Source: an uncultured Neglectibacter sp.
Lineage (GTDB): Bacteria; Bacillota; Clostridia; Oscillospirales; Acutalibacteraceae
DNA length: 64,000 bases
Assembly: GCA_946554335.1 (NCBI GenBank)
Contig: CAMNSA010000006.1
Coordinates: forward strand, 62,001 to 126,000
Direction of reading: 5' to 3'
Part shown: in pieces, positions 43,473 to 52,555 of the stretch
Numbering within the stretch: position 1 is the first letter of the stretch
How the letters are laid out: every line of letters begins with the position of its first letter
The notes under the pieces: model-generated
What the model was told of the DNA's origin: nothing
Seen by the model: only the letters and a program-made list of their open reading frames with translations
Database searches by the model: none
Program-made: the position numbers and the translations under genes

Positions 43473-45029
43473 ATGGGGATCTTTTCTCTTTCCTACGCGG
43501 CCTTTGTGGCAGTTGGGCTTTTCGCTTACTATCTGATTCCCCAAAAGGCGCAGTGGTGCGTGCTGTTGGCTCTTTCCTGGGGCTTTTATCTTACGGCCGG
43601 ACCTCGGGCCATGGGCTATCTTTTGTTTGTGACGGCCTCCACCTACGCCGCCGCCCTTTTTCTGAATAAGCAAAACCGTTTTCTCAAAAGCCTTGGTAAG
43701 GAAGAGCGGGAAGCGTGCGCCCCTGCTGTAAAAAAGAAGAAGCGAGCCGCGGCTCTCCTGCTGATGCTTGCAAATTTCGGCTTGCTCTTTTTTGTGAAAT
43801 ACTGGGATTTCACCGCAGCGTCTTTTCAGCGGCTGGGGATCAGTCTGCCTTCACTCGGGCTGCTGGTCCCGCTGGGAATTTCCTATTACATGTTCCAGTC
43901 CGTGGGGTATGTGATCGATGTGTACCGGGGGAAGTATGATGCGCAGAGAAACTTTTTCCGGTACGCGCTGTTCGTGTCGTTCTTTCCCCAGATCATCCAG
44001 GGCCCTATCGGCAGATTTGACGCTCTGGCCCCTCAGCTCTTTGCACAGCGCCGCTTCTCCTTTGAGAATCTGAAATCCGGGCTTCAGCTGGCGCTTCTCG
44101 GGTGCCTGAAAAAGCTTGTGATCGCGGATCGTGCCGCGGTGGCAGTAGAGAAGATCTACGGGGATCATCAGGCCTACGGCGGCGTGATGATCGCCATCGG
44201 AGTGCTGTTTTACTGCATTCAGCTCTATTGCGATTTTTCCGGCGGCATCGATATCGTCAGAGGTGTGGGCAGGATGTTCGGAGTGGAGCTTACGGAAAAC
44301 TTCCGCCGTCCCATTTTTGCCCAGAGCCTTACGGATTTCTGGCGCAGATGGCATATCAGCCTGGGAGCCTGGATGAAGGATTATCTGTTCTATCCCATCT
44401 CGCTGTCTAAGCCGATTTTGAAATTCGGCAAGTTTTCCAGAAAGAAGATCGGCGGCCGTTTGGGCAAGATCCTGCCCACCTCTGTCGCGACCTTCCTCAT
44501 CTATTTCGTGATCGGTATCTGGCACGGTTCCAGCTGGAAGTACATTGCCTTTGGCTTCTATAACGGTATTCTCATCACCTCGGGTCTGCTTTTGGAGCCT
44601 CTTTTCTCCCGGGTGCGAGAAAAGCTATCCCTTACGGACGGACACAGGGGCATGAAAGTGTTTCGAACCCTGCGCACCTGCGTTCTGGTGTTTATCGGGC
44701 GCTATATCACCCGGGCAGGCAGCCTTCGCACCGGTGTTTCCATGCTTTGGAAAACGGTGAGGCACCCCATTCCGTCTCAGTTCCTGCAAGGAGGACTGTT
44801 CTCTTTGGGTCTTACCGGAGGAGATCTTTTGGTCGTCGGCGTGGGCGTGCTTCTTCTGCTGGTGGCGGAGTTTTTGGAGGAGCGCGGGAAAAGCCTCAGC
44901 GAGCGGCTGGATGAGAAGCCCTTTTGGGTTCAGTGGATCACTATGGCGCTGGGACTTTTTGTCCTGCTTTTGTTGGGCGTATTTCGGGGAGACTATATTT
45001 CCGCGGAGTTTATCTATCAGCAGTTTTAA
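43473..45029 (+). CDS. DltB-like MBOAT O-acyltransferase
   Basis: 518 residues with about 11 hydrophobic segments. The MBOAT motifs are TDFWRRWHISLGAWMKDYLFYP (H294) and GIWHGSSWKYIAFGFYNG (catalytic H351). MBOAT proteins of this type take the group from a carrier protein or CoA and pass it through the membrane. It starts three bases after the carrier-protein stop with only a weak SD, so translation is probably coupled. Confidence 0.93.
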   Translation: MGIFSLSYAAFVAVGLFAYYLIPQKAQWCVLLALSWGFYLTAGPRAMGYLLFVTASTYAAALFLNKQNRFLKSLGKEEREACAPAVKKKKRAAALLLMLANFGLLFFVKYWDFTAASFQRLGISLPSLGLLVPLGISYYMFQSVGYVIDVYRGKYDAQRNFFRYALFVSFFPQIIQGPIGRFDALAPQLFAQRRFSFENLKSGLQLALLGCLKKLVIADRAAVAVEKIYGDHQAYGGVMIAIGVLFYCIQLYCDFSGGIDIVRGVGRMFGVELTENFRRPIFAQSLTDFWRRWHISLGAWMKDYLFYPISLSKPILKFGKFSRKKIGGRLGKILPTSVATFLIYFVIGIWHGSSWKYIAFGFYNGILITSGLLLEPLFSRVREKLSLTDGHRGMKVFRTLRTCVLVFIGRYITRAGSLRTGVSMLWKTVRHPIPSQFLQGGLFSLGLTGGDLLVVGVGVLLLLVAEFLEERGKSLSERLDEKPFWVQWITMALGLFVLLLLGVFRGDYISAEFIYQQF

Positions 45030-45049
45030 GAGAGAGGAGGGCGATTGGA

Positions 45050-46915
45050 ATGGAAGAAAAGACAAAAGAGCTTATCTCTCCTGCCGGGAAAAATTCTGCC
45101 CGTCGGTGGTGCCTTGCCTTTTTTGCCACCCTTCTGCTGCTTTTGGCGGCGTTGTGCGTCTTTAATTTTCTTATAGACCCCTTCGGCGTGTTCGGCGACC
45201 CCATTTTTGACTGGTATTCCTATAACGAGACCAACAACCCCAGAGCGGCGAAAATCGCCTACCTGGAGAAGCACCATGAGGAGTATGACTCCTATATCAT
45301 TGGGGCCTCCTCCACCAGCTCTTTTTCCAAGGAAACGCTGGACAAGTATTTTGACGCGGATTTTTATAACCTCATCATGTATGGTTCCGATTTGCTGGAT
45401 GTGGAAAAGACCTGCGATTATGTGCTGGAGCATTACGAGGTCAAAAATTTGGTGATGAATGTCTTTATTTCTACGGGATTTCGGTATGACGAGCCCAACG
45501 ACGACCTCACCAACGCCCTGCACGAGAAGGTGAGCGGGGAGAATCCTCTGCTTTTTTATGGACGCTACCTTTTGATGAACCCGCAGTATTCCTTTGAGAA
45601 GCTGCGCGCCAGAAGAAACGATACCTATCTCTCTCAGCCCTTTGATGTGTTTGAGCCGGTTTCCGGCGCCTATGATAAGCGGGCGCGGGACGCAGAGCCC
45701 ATTGGAGATCTGGAAGGGTATCTGGAAAGCTACCCGGTATTTAAAAACTATCCTCAGTACGACAGGAAGATGGAGCATATTGACGACGCAGTGGACAGTG
45801 TAAAGCGCGTCAGTGAAAAGTGCCGGGAAAAGGGAGTGAATCTGCTGGTGGTGTCCGCTCCGGCCTACTATGAGAGCGTCCTGTGGTACGATAAGGAGGA
45901 TGTCAAGGAGTTTTATACCAAGCTTAGTATGGTAACTCCTTTCTGGGATTTTACCGTGAGCAGCGTGAGCCTGGAGCCCCGGTATTTCTACGATGAGACC
46001 CATTTCCGCAACGCAGTGGGGGATATGGCCCTGGCTAAGGTTTTCGGGGATACCGGCGTCTATGTGCCGGAGGACTTCGGCACTCTGGTTACAGAGGAAA
46101 ATGCGAGCGCCCATGTGGATAGCTTTTGGGAGCTGGAAGAGCGGATGGAGACCTATACGAAGGAGGTTCCCATTCTCCTGTATCACCATATTACGGAAGA
46201 CCCCAACGACAACGCTATCACGCCGCAGCAGTTTGAGAGACAGATGGAGCTTTTGAAAGCGGGAGGGTATGAGACGGTCACCTTTGATGAGATGATCGAC
46301 TATGTGGAAAAAGGGATGGAGCTGCCTCAGAAGGCGGTGTGTATCACCTTTGACGACGGCTATAAAAGCAACTACGAGATCGCCTATCCGATTTTAAAAG
46401 AATACGGAATGAAAGCGACCATTTTCGTCATCGGCTCCACAGTGGGAAACACAGAGCATTATAAGGACACGGACTTTCCCATCACCCCTCATTTCAACTT
46501 TGAGGAGGCCAAGGAGATGGTGGACTCCGGCGTGATTTCCATCCAAAGCCATACCTACGATATGCACCAGTGGGCTGACTACGAAACGGGGGAGAAGATC
46601 CGGAAAAATATCCTCAGGCTGGACGGGGAAACGGAAGAGGAATACAGAACAGCATTGCGGAACGATTTTACCCGCTCCAAAGAGGAGATCGAGCAGGGGA
46701 CGGGGGAGGAGGTCAATGTGCTCGCCTATCCCGGCGGAGAGTACAGCACCCTAAGTCAGGTGGTGCTCAGTTCTCAGGGGGTGAAGGCTACCCTTTCCAT
46801 CCGCCCGGGCAAGGCCGTTCTCGTCAAAGGCCTGCCCCAAAGTCTCTATGCCATGAGGCGGTTTTATATCCGGCCGGATACGGAGGAAAGTGAGTTTTTA
46901 GGCTGGCTTGAATGA
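45050..46915 (+). CDS. Fusion of SGNH/DltD-like domain with a PgaB/IcaB-type polysaccharide deacetylase
   Basis: 621 residues from the ATG with GAGGAGGG upstream. One N-terminal helix (about 22-44) anchors it outside. The first domain (about 60-340) has GASSTSSF with S87 as likely nucleophile and DETHF with D315/H318, an SGNH triad like DltD and AlgX/AlgJ partners of MBOAT proteins. The second domain (about 370-621) is carbohydrate esterase 4: TFDDG (D435, D436) and SHTYDMH (H501, H506; spacing of four as in PgaB and IcaB). So one protein may acylate and de-N-acetylate a surface glycan. Last gene of the operon. Confidence 0.85.
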   Translation: MEEKTKELISPAGKNSARRWCLAFFATLLLLLAALCVFNFLIDPFGVFGDPIFDWYSYNETNNPRAAKIAYLEKHHEEYDSYIIGASSTSSFSKETLDKYFDADFYNLIMYGSDLLDVEKTCDYVLEHYEVKNLVMNVFISTGFRYDEPNDDLTNALHEKVSGENPLLFYGRYLLMNPQYSFEKLRARRNDTYLSQPFDVFEPVSGAYDKRARDAEPIGDLEGYLESYPVFKNYPQYDRKMEHIDDAVDSVKRVSEKCREKGVNLLVVSAPAYYESVLWYDKEDVKEFYTKLSMVTPFWDFTVSSVSLEPRYFYDETHFRNAVGDMALAKVFGDTGVYVPEDFGTLVTEENASAHVDSFWELEERMETYTKEVPILLYHHITEDPNDNAITPQQFERQMELLKAGGYETVTFDEMIDYVEKGMELPQKAVCITFDDGYKSNYEIAYPILKEYGMKATIFVIGSTVGNTEHYKDTDFPITPHFNFEEAKEMVDSGVISIQSHTYDMHQWADYETGEKIRKNILRLDGETEEEYRTALRNDFTRSKEEIEQGTGEEVNVLAYPGGEYSTLSQVVLSSQGVKATLSIRPGKAVLVKGLPQSLYAMRRFYIRPDTEESEFLGWLE

Positions 46916-46973
46916 CCCTTTCCCGGCAGAAGAAAAGCGGTTCAAAAGAGAAAAAGAAGAATAAAAAATTATC

Positions 46974-47002
46974 TTGACAAGGCATGAGGTTTCCGCTATA
47001 AT
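46974..47002 (+). promoter_or_regulatory. Consensus tRNA promoter
   Basis: Perfect TTGACA, 17 bases, perfect TATAAT, 30 bases before tRNA-Asp. Confidence 0.93.
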
Positions 47003-47031
47003 GAAACGGTCGCCTGGAGGCGGAAGAAAAT

Positions 47032-47108
47032 GGCCCGGTAGTTCAGCTGGTTAGAACGCTAGCCTGTCACGCTAGAGGTCGACGGTTCGAGCCCGTTCCG
47101 GGTCGCCA
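47032..47108 (+). tRNA. tRNA-Asp (GTC)
   Basis: 77 bases with encoded CCA. Acceptor GGCCCGG pairs with CCGGGTC, anticodon loop contains GTC, T arm GACGG-TTCGAGC-CCGTT. First gene of a two-tRNA transcript. Confidence 0.96.
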
Positions 47109-47111
47109 TTT

Positions 47112-47187
47112 GCTGCTATGGCTCAGGTGGTAGAGCACATCCTTGGTAAGGATGAGGTCTCCAGTTCGAATCTGGATAGCAGCTCCA
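47112..47187 (+). tRNA. tRNA-Thr (GGT)
   Basis: 76 bases with encoded CCA. Acceptor GCTGCTA/TAGCAGC, anticodon stem CATCC/GGATG with loop TTGGTAA (anticodon GGT), T arm TCCAG-TTCGAAT-CTGGA. Its 3' 23 bases are repeated twice downstream. Confidence 0.96.
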
Positions 47188-47347
47188 GAAAGCGCTGTAC
47201 TTGTTATGAGTACAGCGCTCTTTGTTTTTTAGGGAGACCTCATCCTATCGCCGTGAAAACGGCGGGGGTTTGGGGCGCAGCCCCATGTTATTCAGGGGAA
47301 GAAGCGAAGCTTCTTCCAAAAGGTATCGCAGATACCTTTTTTCCAGC
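47165..47347 (+). repeat. 183-bp tandem unit, copy 1
   Basis: The unit starts with the last 23 bases of tRNA-Thr (T loop to CCA), then the terminator, then four short-loop hairpins: CGCCGT-GAAA-ACGGCG (47249-47264), TGGGGC-GCA-GCCCCA (47271-47285), GGAAGAAGC-GAA-GCTTCTTCC (47297-47317) and AAAAGGTATC-GCA-GATACCTTTT (47318-47340), the last also a terminator. Confidence 0.93.
47191..47230 (+). terminator. tRNA operon terminator
   Basis: AGCGCTGTAC pairs with GTACAGCGCT, then CTTTGTTTTTT. An exact copy lies at 47374-47413. Confidence 0.92.
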
Positions 47348-47530
47348 TTCGAATCTGGATAGCAGCTCCAGAAAGCGCTGTACTTGTTATGAGTACAGCG
47401 CTCTTTGTTTTTTAGGGAGACCTCATCCTATCGCCGTGAAAACGGCGGGGGTTTGGGGCGCAGCCCCATGTTATTCAGGGGAAGAAGCGAAGCTTCTTCC
47501 AAAAGGTATCGCAGATACCTTTTTTCCAGC
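47348..47530 (+). repeat. 183-bp tandem unit, copy 2
   Basis: Identical to copy 1 over its full length as far as I can read. The only difference is just outside: the T arm reads CCAGC-TTCGAATCTGG instead of CCAG-TTCGAATCTGG at the junction, so the tRNA part here is a fragment, not a working tRNA. Confidence 0.93.
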
Positions 47531-47553
47531 TTCGAATCTGGATAGCAGCTCCA
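47531..47553 (+). repeat. Third copy of the tRNA-Thr 3' end (23 bp)
   Basis: TTCGAATCTGGATAGCAGCT plus CCA, after which the sequence diverges. It marks the left edge of the accessory segment with the type III system and looks like an attachment-site core. Confidence 0.88.
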
Positions 47554-47642
47554 CACCTGTGATGAGCAAGTTGCGAACCGCAGTTTTTCTATGTTTTGAC
47601 TTTGCGGCCCGCACTCGAATATCCTTTTTGCGGTCCTGCCAC

Positions 47643-47683
47643 AAAAGCGCTATACTCTATGTGAGTATGGCGTTTTTTGTTTT
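47643..47683. terminator. Diverged copy of the tRNA terminator
   Basis: AAAAGCGCTATACTC pairs with GAGTATGGCGTTTTTT, followed by GTTTTTTGGAGGAGACC, which resembles the terminator and following bases of the 183-bp unit. The 90 bases between 47554 and 47642 hold no gene that I can support. Confidence 0.8.
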
Positions 47684-47742
47684 TTGGAGGAGACCCCTTT
47701 CTGCGCCACAGCTTGAAATGCTGGGAGGCGAGGCGAAACAGG

Positions 47743-47771
47743 TTGATAAAATGCGGATTCTGTGGTAAGGT
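47743..47771 (+). promoter_or_regulatory. Possible promoter of the type III system
   Basis: TTGATA, 17 bases, TAAGGT with extended TGG, 37 bases before the res ATG. Confidence 0.4.
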
Positions 47772-47807
47772 GTAATATAAGATTATATCGGCTGAAGGAG
47801 AAGCTCC

Positions 47808-50687
47808 ATGCTTTATCAGATGATTGCGAACGCCCGTGACCGCTGGCTTCGGTCCGCTGGCTGTACCGTTACGGATTTGCTCGGGTACATCATGAGAACA
47901 GGACAGCTGCGTGACGCGCAGATGGAAGCTGTTAAGACCTATCTTTTTTTAAAAATCGAATGCGGCACGAAAGCCTTGGCGGAATTGTTTTGTGAAGGCA
48001 AGTTTAACAGCCTGGATCTCAATACGATCCCGCTGACTCCGCTTTCCCATGATTTCCTTTTTTCTCATCCGGAAGCAGCAGCGCTTCTGGAGTATTCTCT
48101 TTTGAAAAATGATAAAGGGGAACAGGTATCCGAAAAGCTGGCGGAAGAGCTGAAAGCGGTTCCGGAAAGCGTGGATGCGAAGGGCTTCTTCCAAAAAGCC
48201 TTTTATGGAGTTTCCTATACAGACTATCTTTTCAGCCTTCCCATGGGAGCCGGAAAAACCTATCTGATGGCGGCTTTTATTTACCTTGATTTGTACTTTG
48301 CCCAGCAGGAGCCGGAAAACCCCGTTTTTGCTCACAATTTCATTATTTTTGCTCCTTCCGGTTTGAAATCTTCTGTAGTGCCGAGCCTGAAGACGATCCA
48401 GAATTTTGACCCGGAATGGGTGATCCCGCAGCCTGCCGCCTCGCAGATCCGGCGGATGCTGTGCTTTGAGGTGCTGGATCAGGGAAAAACGGCCAGTAAA
48501 TCCAATAAGACGAAAAATCCCAATGTTCAGAAAATCGCCAATCACCAGCCGCTCTCTGAGCTTTTCGGTCTGGTAGCTGTTACAAATGCGGAAAAGGTGA
48601 TACTGGACCGTATCAATGAGAAACAGGGCCAGCTTTCCCTTTATGAAGAGAGCGATGATGAGCGGGATCGACAGGCTAACGAGCTGAGAAATCTGATCGG
48701 CAAGCTGCCCGCTCTCTCTGTTTTTATCGACGAGGTGCATCACGCAGTGAGCGAAGAGATCAAGCTGCGCGCCGTTGTCACAGCGTGGGCGCAAAACGGC
48801 ACGGTAAATTCCGTGATCGGTTTTTCCGGCACGCCCTATTTGGAGAAGGCGGAAAAGATTCAGGTTACAGATTCTCTTTCTGTAGGGACGGCTGAGATCG
48901 CCAACGTCGTCTATTACTACCCTTTGGTGGACGGCGTGGGGAATTTTCTCAAAAGCCCTGTGGTGAAAATTGCGGAGACAGCGGACCGGGAAAGGATCAT
49001 AGAAAACGGCGTCCGGGAATTTCTGAACGCCTATCAAAATACCGTATATCAGGACGGAACGACCGCCAAGCTGGGGATCTACTGTGGGACCATTGAAGCT
49101 TTGGAGGAAACGGTGTTTCCTCTTGTCTCCCGTGTCATGGGAGAGTATGGGCTTCCTGTCGGCTGTGTTTTGAAGTTCCACAAAGGCAATAAGCGATATC
49201 CTCAGCCTGCGGACAGTCAAATGCAGTTTGACACGCTGGACAAGCCCATTTCTCCCATTCGCATCATTTTGCTGGTGCAGATCGGCAAGGAGGGCTGGGA
49301 TTGCCGCAGCCTGACCGGAATCATTCTTTCTCAGGAGGGCGACTGCCCCAAAAATATGGTGCTGCAAACCTCCTGCCGTTGTCTGCGGCAAGTGGATAAG
49401 GGAAAGCATGAGACAGCCTTGATCTATCTTAACAGCGTCAACGGGGAGAAGCTGATCGCTCAGCTTCAGCAGCAGCACCACATCTCACTGGAAGAGTTTT
49501 CTTCGGGAAGCTCCAATTTCGTGAAGCTGAACCGCTATGACAGGACGAAATATTTAAAGCTTCCCAAAGTGGATTTCTATCAGCTGAAGGTCAGCTTTGA
49601 GACCGTTATAGAGCAGGAAGCCGATCCGGAAAAAGAGATCCCCAATGCGGTGGTCAAGATAGCGGGAAGTGTGGTGAAACGAACGGACTTTTCTCTGGAA
49701 AATATCGCCCATGAGGTGGACGACACAGAGCGGGGAAGAGAGCTGGCGGTGTTTTCTCAGTGGATTTACCGCCTTTCCCGCAGCAGCTTTGGTCTGCTCA
49801 CCATGGAACAGCTTGCGGCTTTTGAAGACGCCTTAAAAGAAGTTTTTGACGCCATCACCTATGAGGGAGAAGAGGGACGGCGATATTTCAGCTCCCGATA
49901 TGACAGAGCGGAGGTAGAGGCGAATATCCGAAAATCTTTCTGTGGGAAAAGAAGCTTTGAAACCAAAACAGAGCGGATCCCGGAGGAAGCGTCTTTGCTG
50001 AATATTTCTCATTTTTCTTCCGCTGTTTATGCTCGGAATATCGAGGAGTATTTCCCGGGGCAGGATACGGTAGAGAGGATCGTGCTGGACGACAAAGGCA
50101 GGTTCAAAAGTAAGCCGGAAATCGAAGCGGCCATTCATTCTCTGGAAGCGGACGGCAGCGAGGCAAATCTGGCCATTGCAAAACAGCTCCGGGCGCAAAC
50201 TGTTTCCCATCCCCAGAAGGACCGTTCCTTCCATTATCTCCCTTACCATACAGACAGCCGCTTTGAGCAGACCTTTTTGCAGGAGGTGCTGCCTTTGCCG
50301 GAGGTGGAGCGGTTCGGCCTGGAGGTCTACTACAACGGCGATCGTGCTATGACGGAGTTTAAAATAAAGTGCTACAGCTCCGCCGGACATGGCTGGAATT
50401 ATATCGGAATGTATACCCCGGATTTTCTTGTGATCCAGCGAAAAGGCGGGAAAATCCATAAGGCGTTGATCGTGGAGACGAAGGGAAAAATCTACGCCAA
50501 CGATCCGACCTTTCAGGATAAACGGATGTTTGTGGAATCTGAGTTTTTAAGGCAGAACAACGCCGCCTTTGGCTATGAGCGGTTTGAGTATCTGTATCTG
50601 GAGGACTCCATGCCGGAGCAGGAACGGATCGTCAAGACACATGAGAAAATTCAGAAGTTTTTTGAGGAGGCAAACCATGCCCATTAA
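47808..50687 (+). CDS. Type III restriction enzyme Res subunit (helicase-nuclease)
   Basis: 959 residues. The superfamily 2 helicase part has Walker A PMGAGKTYL (about 145) and DEVHH (about 307), with SGTPYLEKAE (motif III) and GWDCRSLTGIILS. The C-terminal PD-(D/E)xK nuclease shows YTPDFLVI and VETKGKIYAN (about 870-890). It is an ATP-dependent restriction subunit that works with the Mod methylase. GAAGGAG precedes the ATG. It lies upstream of mod, the reverse of the usual mod-res order, and overlaps it by 11 bases. Confidence 0.9.
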   Translation: MLYQMIANARDRWLRSAGCTVTDLLGYIMRTGQLRDAQMEAVKTYLFLKIECGTKALAELFCEGKFNSLDLNTIPLTPLSHDFLFSHPEAAALLEYSLLKNDKGEQVSEKLAEELKAVPESVDAKGFFQKAFYGVSYTDYLFSLPMGAGKTYLMAAFIYLDLYFAQQEPENPVFAHNFIIFAPSGLKSSVVPSLKTIQNFDPEWVIPQPAASQIRRMLCFEVLDQGKTASKSNKTKNPNVQKIANHQPLSELFGLVAVTNAEKVILDRINEKQGQLSLYEESDDERDRQANELRNLIGKLPALSVFIDEVHHAVSEEIKLRAVVTAWAQNGTVNSVIGFSGTPYLEKAEKIQVTDSLSVGTAEIANVVYYYPLVDGVGNFLKSPVVKIAETADRERIIENGVREFLNAYQNTVYQDGTTAKLGIYCGTIEALEETVFPLVSRVMGEYGLPVGCVLKFHKGNKRYPQPADSQMQFDTLDKPISPIRIILLVQIGKEGWDCRSLTGIILSQEGDCPKNMVLQTSCRCLRQVDKGKHETALIYLNSVNGEKLIAQLQQQHHISLEEFSSGSSNFVKLNRYDRTKYLKLPKVDFYQLKVSFETVIEQEADPEKEIPNAVVKIAGSVVKRTDFSLENIAHEVDDTERGRELAVFSQWIYRLSRSSFGLLTMEQLAAFEDALKEVFDAITYEGEEGRRYFSSRYDRAEVEANIRKSFCGKRSFETKTERIPEEASLLNISHFSSAVYARNIEEYFPGQDTVERIVLDDKGRFKSKPEIEAAIHSLEADGSEANLAIAKQLRAQTVSHPQKDRSFHYLPYHTDSRFEQTFLQEVLPLPEVERFGLEVYYNGDRAMTEFKIKCYSSAGHGWNYIGMYTPDFLVIQRKGGKIHKALIVETKGKIYANDPTFQDKRMFVESEFLRQNNAAFGYERFEYLYLEDSMPEQERIVKTHEKIQKFFEEANHAH

Positions 50688-52545
50688 ATATATTCCCTTC
50701 ATCCCGGAGCCCATTGAGGGGCAGGCGGTTCTGGGCAATTTCAACCGGATCCTGAAATACCGGGGCGCGGACGATGTTTCTATGACGCTTCAGCGGGGGA
50801 TGCCCCTCTATGAGCTAGAGAAGCAGGAGACCGTGGGGAAAAATGCTGACGGCAACATGGTCATTCGCGGCGAGTGCGTTTCCTCCTGCGCCTACTTAAA
50901 GGAACAGGGCATCCAGATGGATCTGGTGTACATCGACCCGCCCTTTGCCAGCGGTGCAGACTATGCCAAAAAGATCTATATCCGCCGAAATCCCAAGGCA
51001 GTGGAAGCTATTTCTCAAGCGGAGCAGGAGTTGGACATTGAGGAACTGAGAGCCTTTGAGGAAAAGATGTACGGCGACGTGTGGGACAAGGAGAAATATC
51101 TCAACTGGATGTATGAAAACCTGATGGCCATCAAATCTGTCATGAGCGAAACAGCTTCCATTTATGTACATCTGGATTGGCATATCGGGCACTATGTGAA
51201 GATCCTGCTGGATGAGATCTTCGGGGAAGACCATTTCCGCAACGAGATCATCTGGTACTATGACGATAAATTCGCCACCGGCGGGAATTCCTTAGACAAA
51301 AACCATGATTTGATTTACCTTTATTCCAAAGGCGACGGCTGCGTGGAAAACCCCTATCTGATCCCCAAGGATGAGGTCAGCAAACGGGCGCTTAGGCAGA
51401 AGGTGAACGGCAAAACGGTGGACGTTCGGGATGAGGACGGCAATAAAATCATGGTGGAGTATTCGGAAAAGCGGATCGACGATGTGTGGTGGATCCCCAG
51501 AACGATATCCAAAAATCACAGCGAGAACTATGCAACCCAAAAGCCTGAGGAGATCCTGAAGCGGGTGATCTCCCACTCCTCCGATCCCGGGATGCTGGTG
51601 GCGGATTTTTTCGGCGGAAGCGGTACGGCGGCCGCCGCGGCTCACAAGCTGGGCAGACGGTTCCTGCACTGTGACGTCAGCCTAAATTCCATCCAGACTA
51701 CCCGGGACCGGTTAAAAGCGGCCGGGGCAGAGTTCAGCGTTTTAGAGATTAAGGACGGCGTGCAGCTCTATCGCAACCCGGTGCAGACTATGGAAAAGAT
51801 CAAATCGCTGATCCCGGGGCTGAAAAAGACGACCTCGCTCTCTTCCTTCTGGGCAGGAGCGATTTCAGACAGTAAGCTGGGGACGGTGCCGGTCTATGTG
51901 CCGAACCTGCTGGACAGCTTTTCCAAGCTGCTGGACGAGGTGACGGTGAACCGAATCCTCCATCAGGAGATTCCGGATCTCCCGTTTTCCGTCAAAAAGG
52001 TGATCGTCTACTATATCGATATCGCTGGACGGAAGGAGATCGAGGCGTTTATCCGGGAGAACGACAGCACGGCGGTGGAGCTTGAGCTGCGGGATTTGAA
52101 AGAGGTTCTGGACGATGTTGTGATGGGGGATTACGCGGAATTTCACATGGAGGAGGCCCGTGACAGCCTGTACGGCGGTTATGCTCTCTTGATAGACAAA
52201 TTTCTCAGCGACCAGGTGATGCGGGAAATCCGTGAGTTTAACCGAAAAGGTCAGATCAGCTCTACAAAGAAAAAGTCCTTTCAGCCTATTGTAATCAGCG
52301 AGGAGGGATTGGAGCTGATTGAATACATGAGCGTAGATTGTACCGCCTCTGAAGGCGAATGGTATTCAGACAGCGAGGTCAAAATCGATAAGCTGGGCTA
52401 TGTCATCGGAAGTGACGGGAAAACAAAAAAATTCTGGGACGGAACGATCAGAAGCGAAAAATATCCCCTGCGGTTAAAGATCCGGAATATCTGCGGGGAC
52501 GAGACGGTTTGGCCGGTAGACGATCCACTGGCAAATATGAAGTGA
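50677..52545 (+). CDS. Type III DNA-methyltransferase Mod subunit
   Basis: 622 residues from the ATG with GAGGAGG seven bases upstream. Beta-class adenine-N6 methylase order: motif IV DPPF (D87, variant of DPPY) first and the SAM motif ADFFGGSGTAAA (about 310) second. The region between and after them (about 110-290 and 400-600) should hold target recognition. It methylates one strand of an asymmetric site to protect it from Res. No repeat tract for phase variation was seen in the gene. Confidence 0.9.
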   Translation: MPIKYIPFIPEPIEGQAVLGNFNRILKYRGADDVSMTLQRGMPLYELEKQETVGKNADGNMVIRGECVSSCAYLKEQGIQMDLVYIDPPFASGADYAKKIYIRRNPKAVEAISQAEQELDIEELRAFEEKMYGDVWDKEKYLNWMYENLMAIKSVMSETASIYVHLDWHIGHYVKILLDEIFGEDHFRNEIIWYYDDKFATGGNSLDKNHDLIYLYSKGDGCVENPYLIPKDEVSKRALRQKVNGKTVDVRDEDGNKIMVEYSEKRIDDVWWIPRTISKNHSENYATQKPEEILKRVISHSSDPGMLVADFFGGSGTAAAAAHKLGRRFLHCDVSLNSIQTTRDRLKAAGAEFSVLEIKDGVQLYRNPVQTMEKIKSLIPGLKKTTSLSSFWAGAISDSKLGTVPVYVPNLLDSFSKLLDEVTVNRILHQEIPDLPFSVKKVIVYYIDIAGRKEIEAFIRENDSTAVELELRDLKEVLDDVVMGDYAEFHMEEARDSLYGGYALLIDKFLSDQVMREIREFNRKGQISSTKKKSFQPIVISEEGLELIEYMSVDCTASEGEWYSDSEVKIDKLGYVIGSDGKTKKFWDGTIRSEKYPLRLKIRNICGDETVWPVDDPLANMK

Positions 52546-52555
52546 GGCGATATCT

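Noticed and set aside
47165-47553. CRISPR array
   Set aside because: Long adjoining tandem units without spacers and no cas genes.
47118-47768. 216-aa frame with a repeated protein segment
   Set aside because: It begins inside tRNA-Thr, runs through terminators, and stays open only because the 183-bp repeat is a multiple of three.
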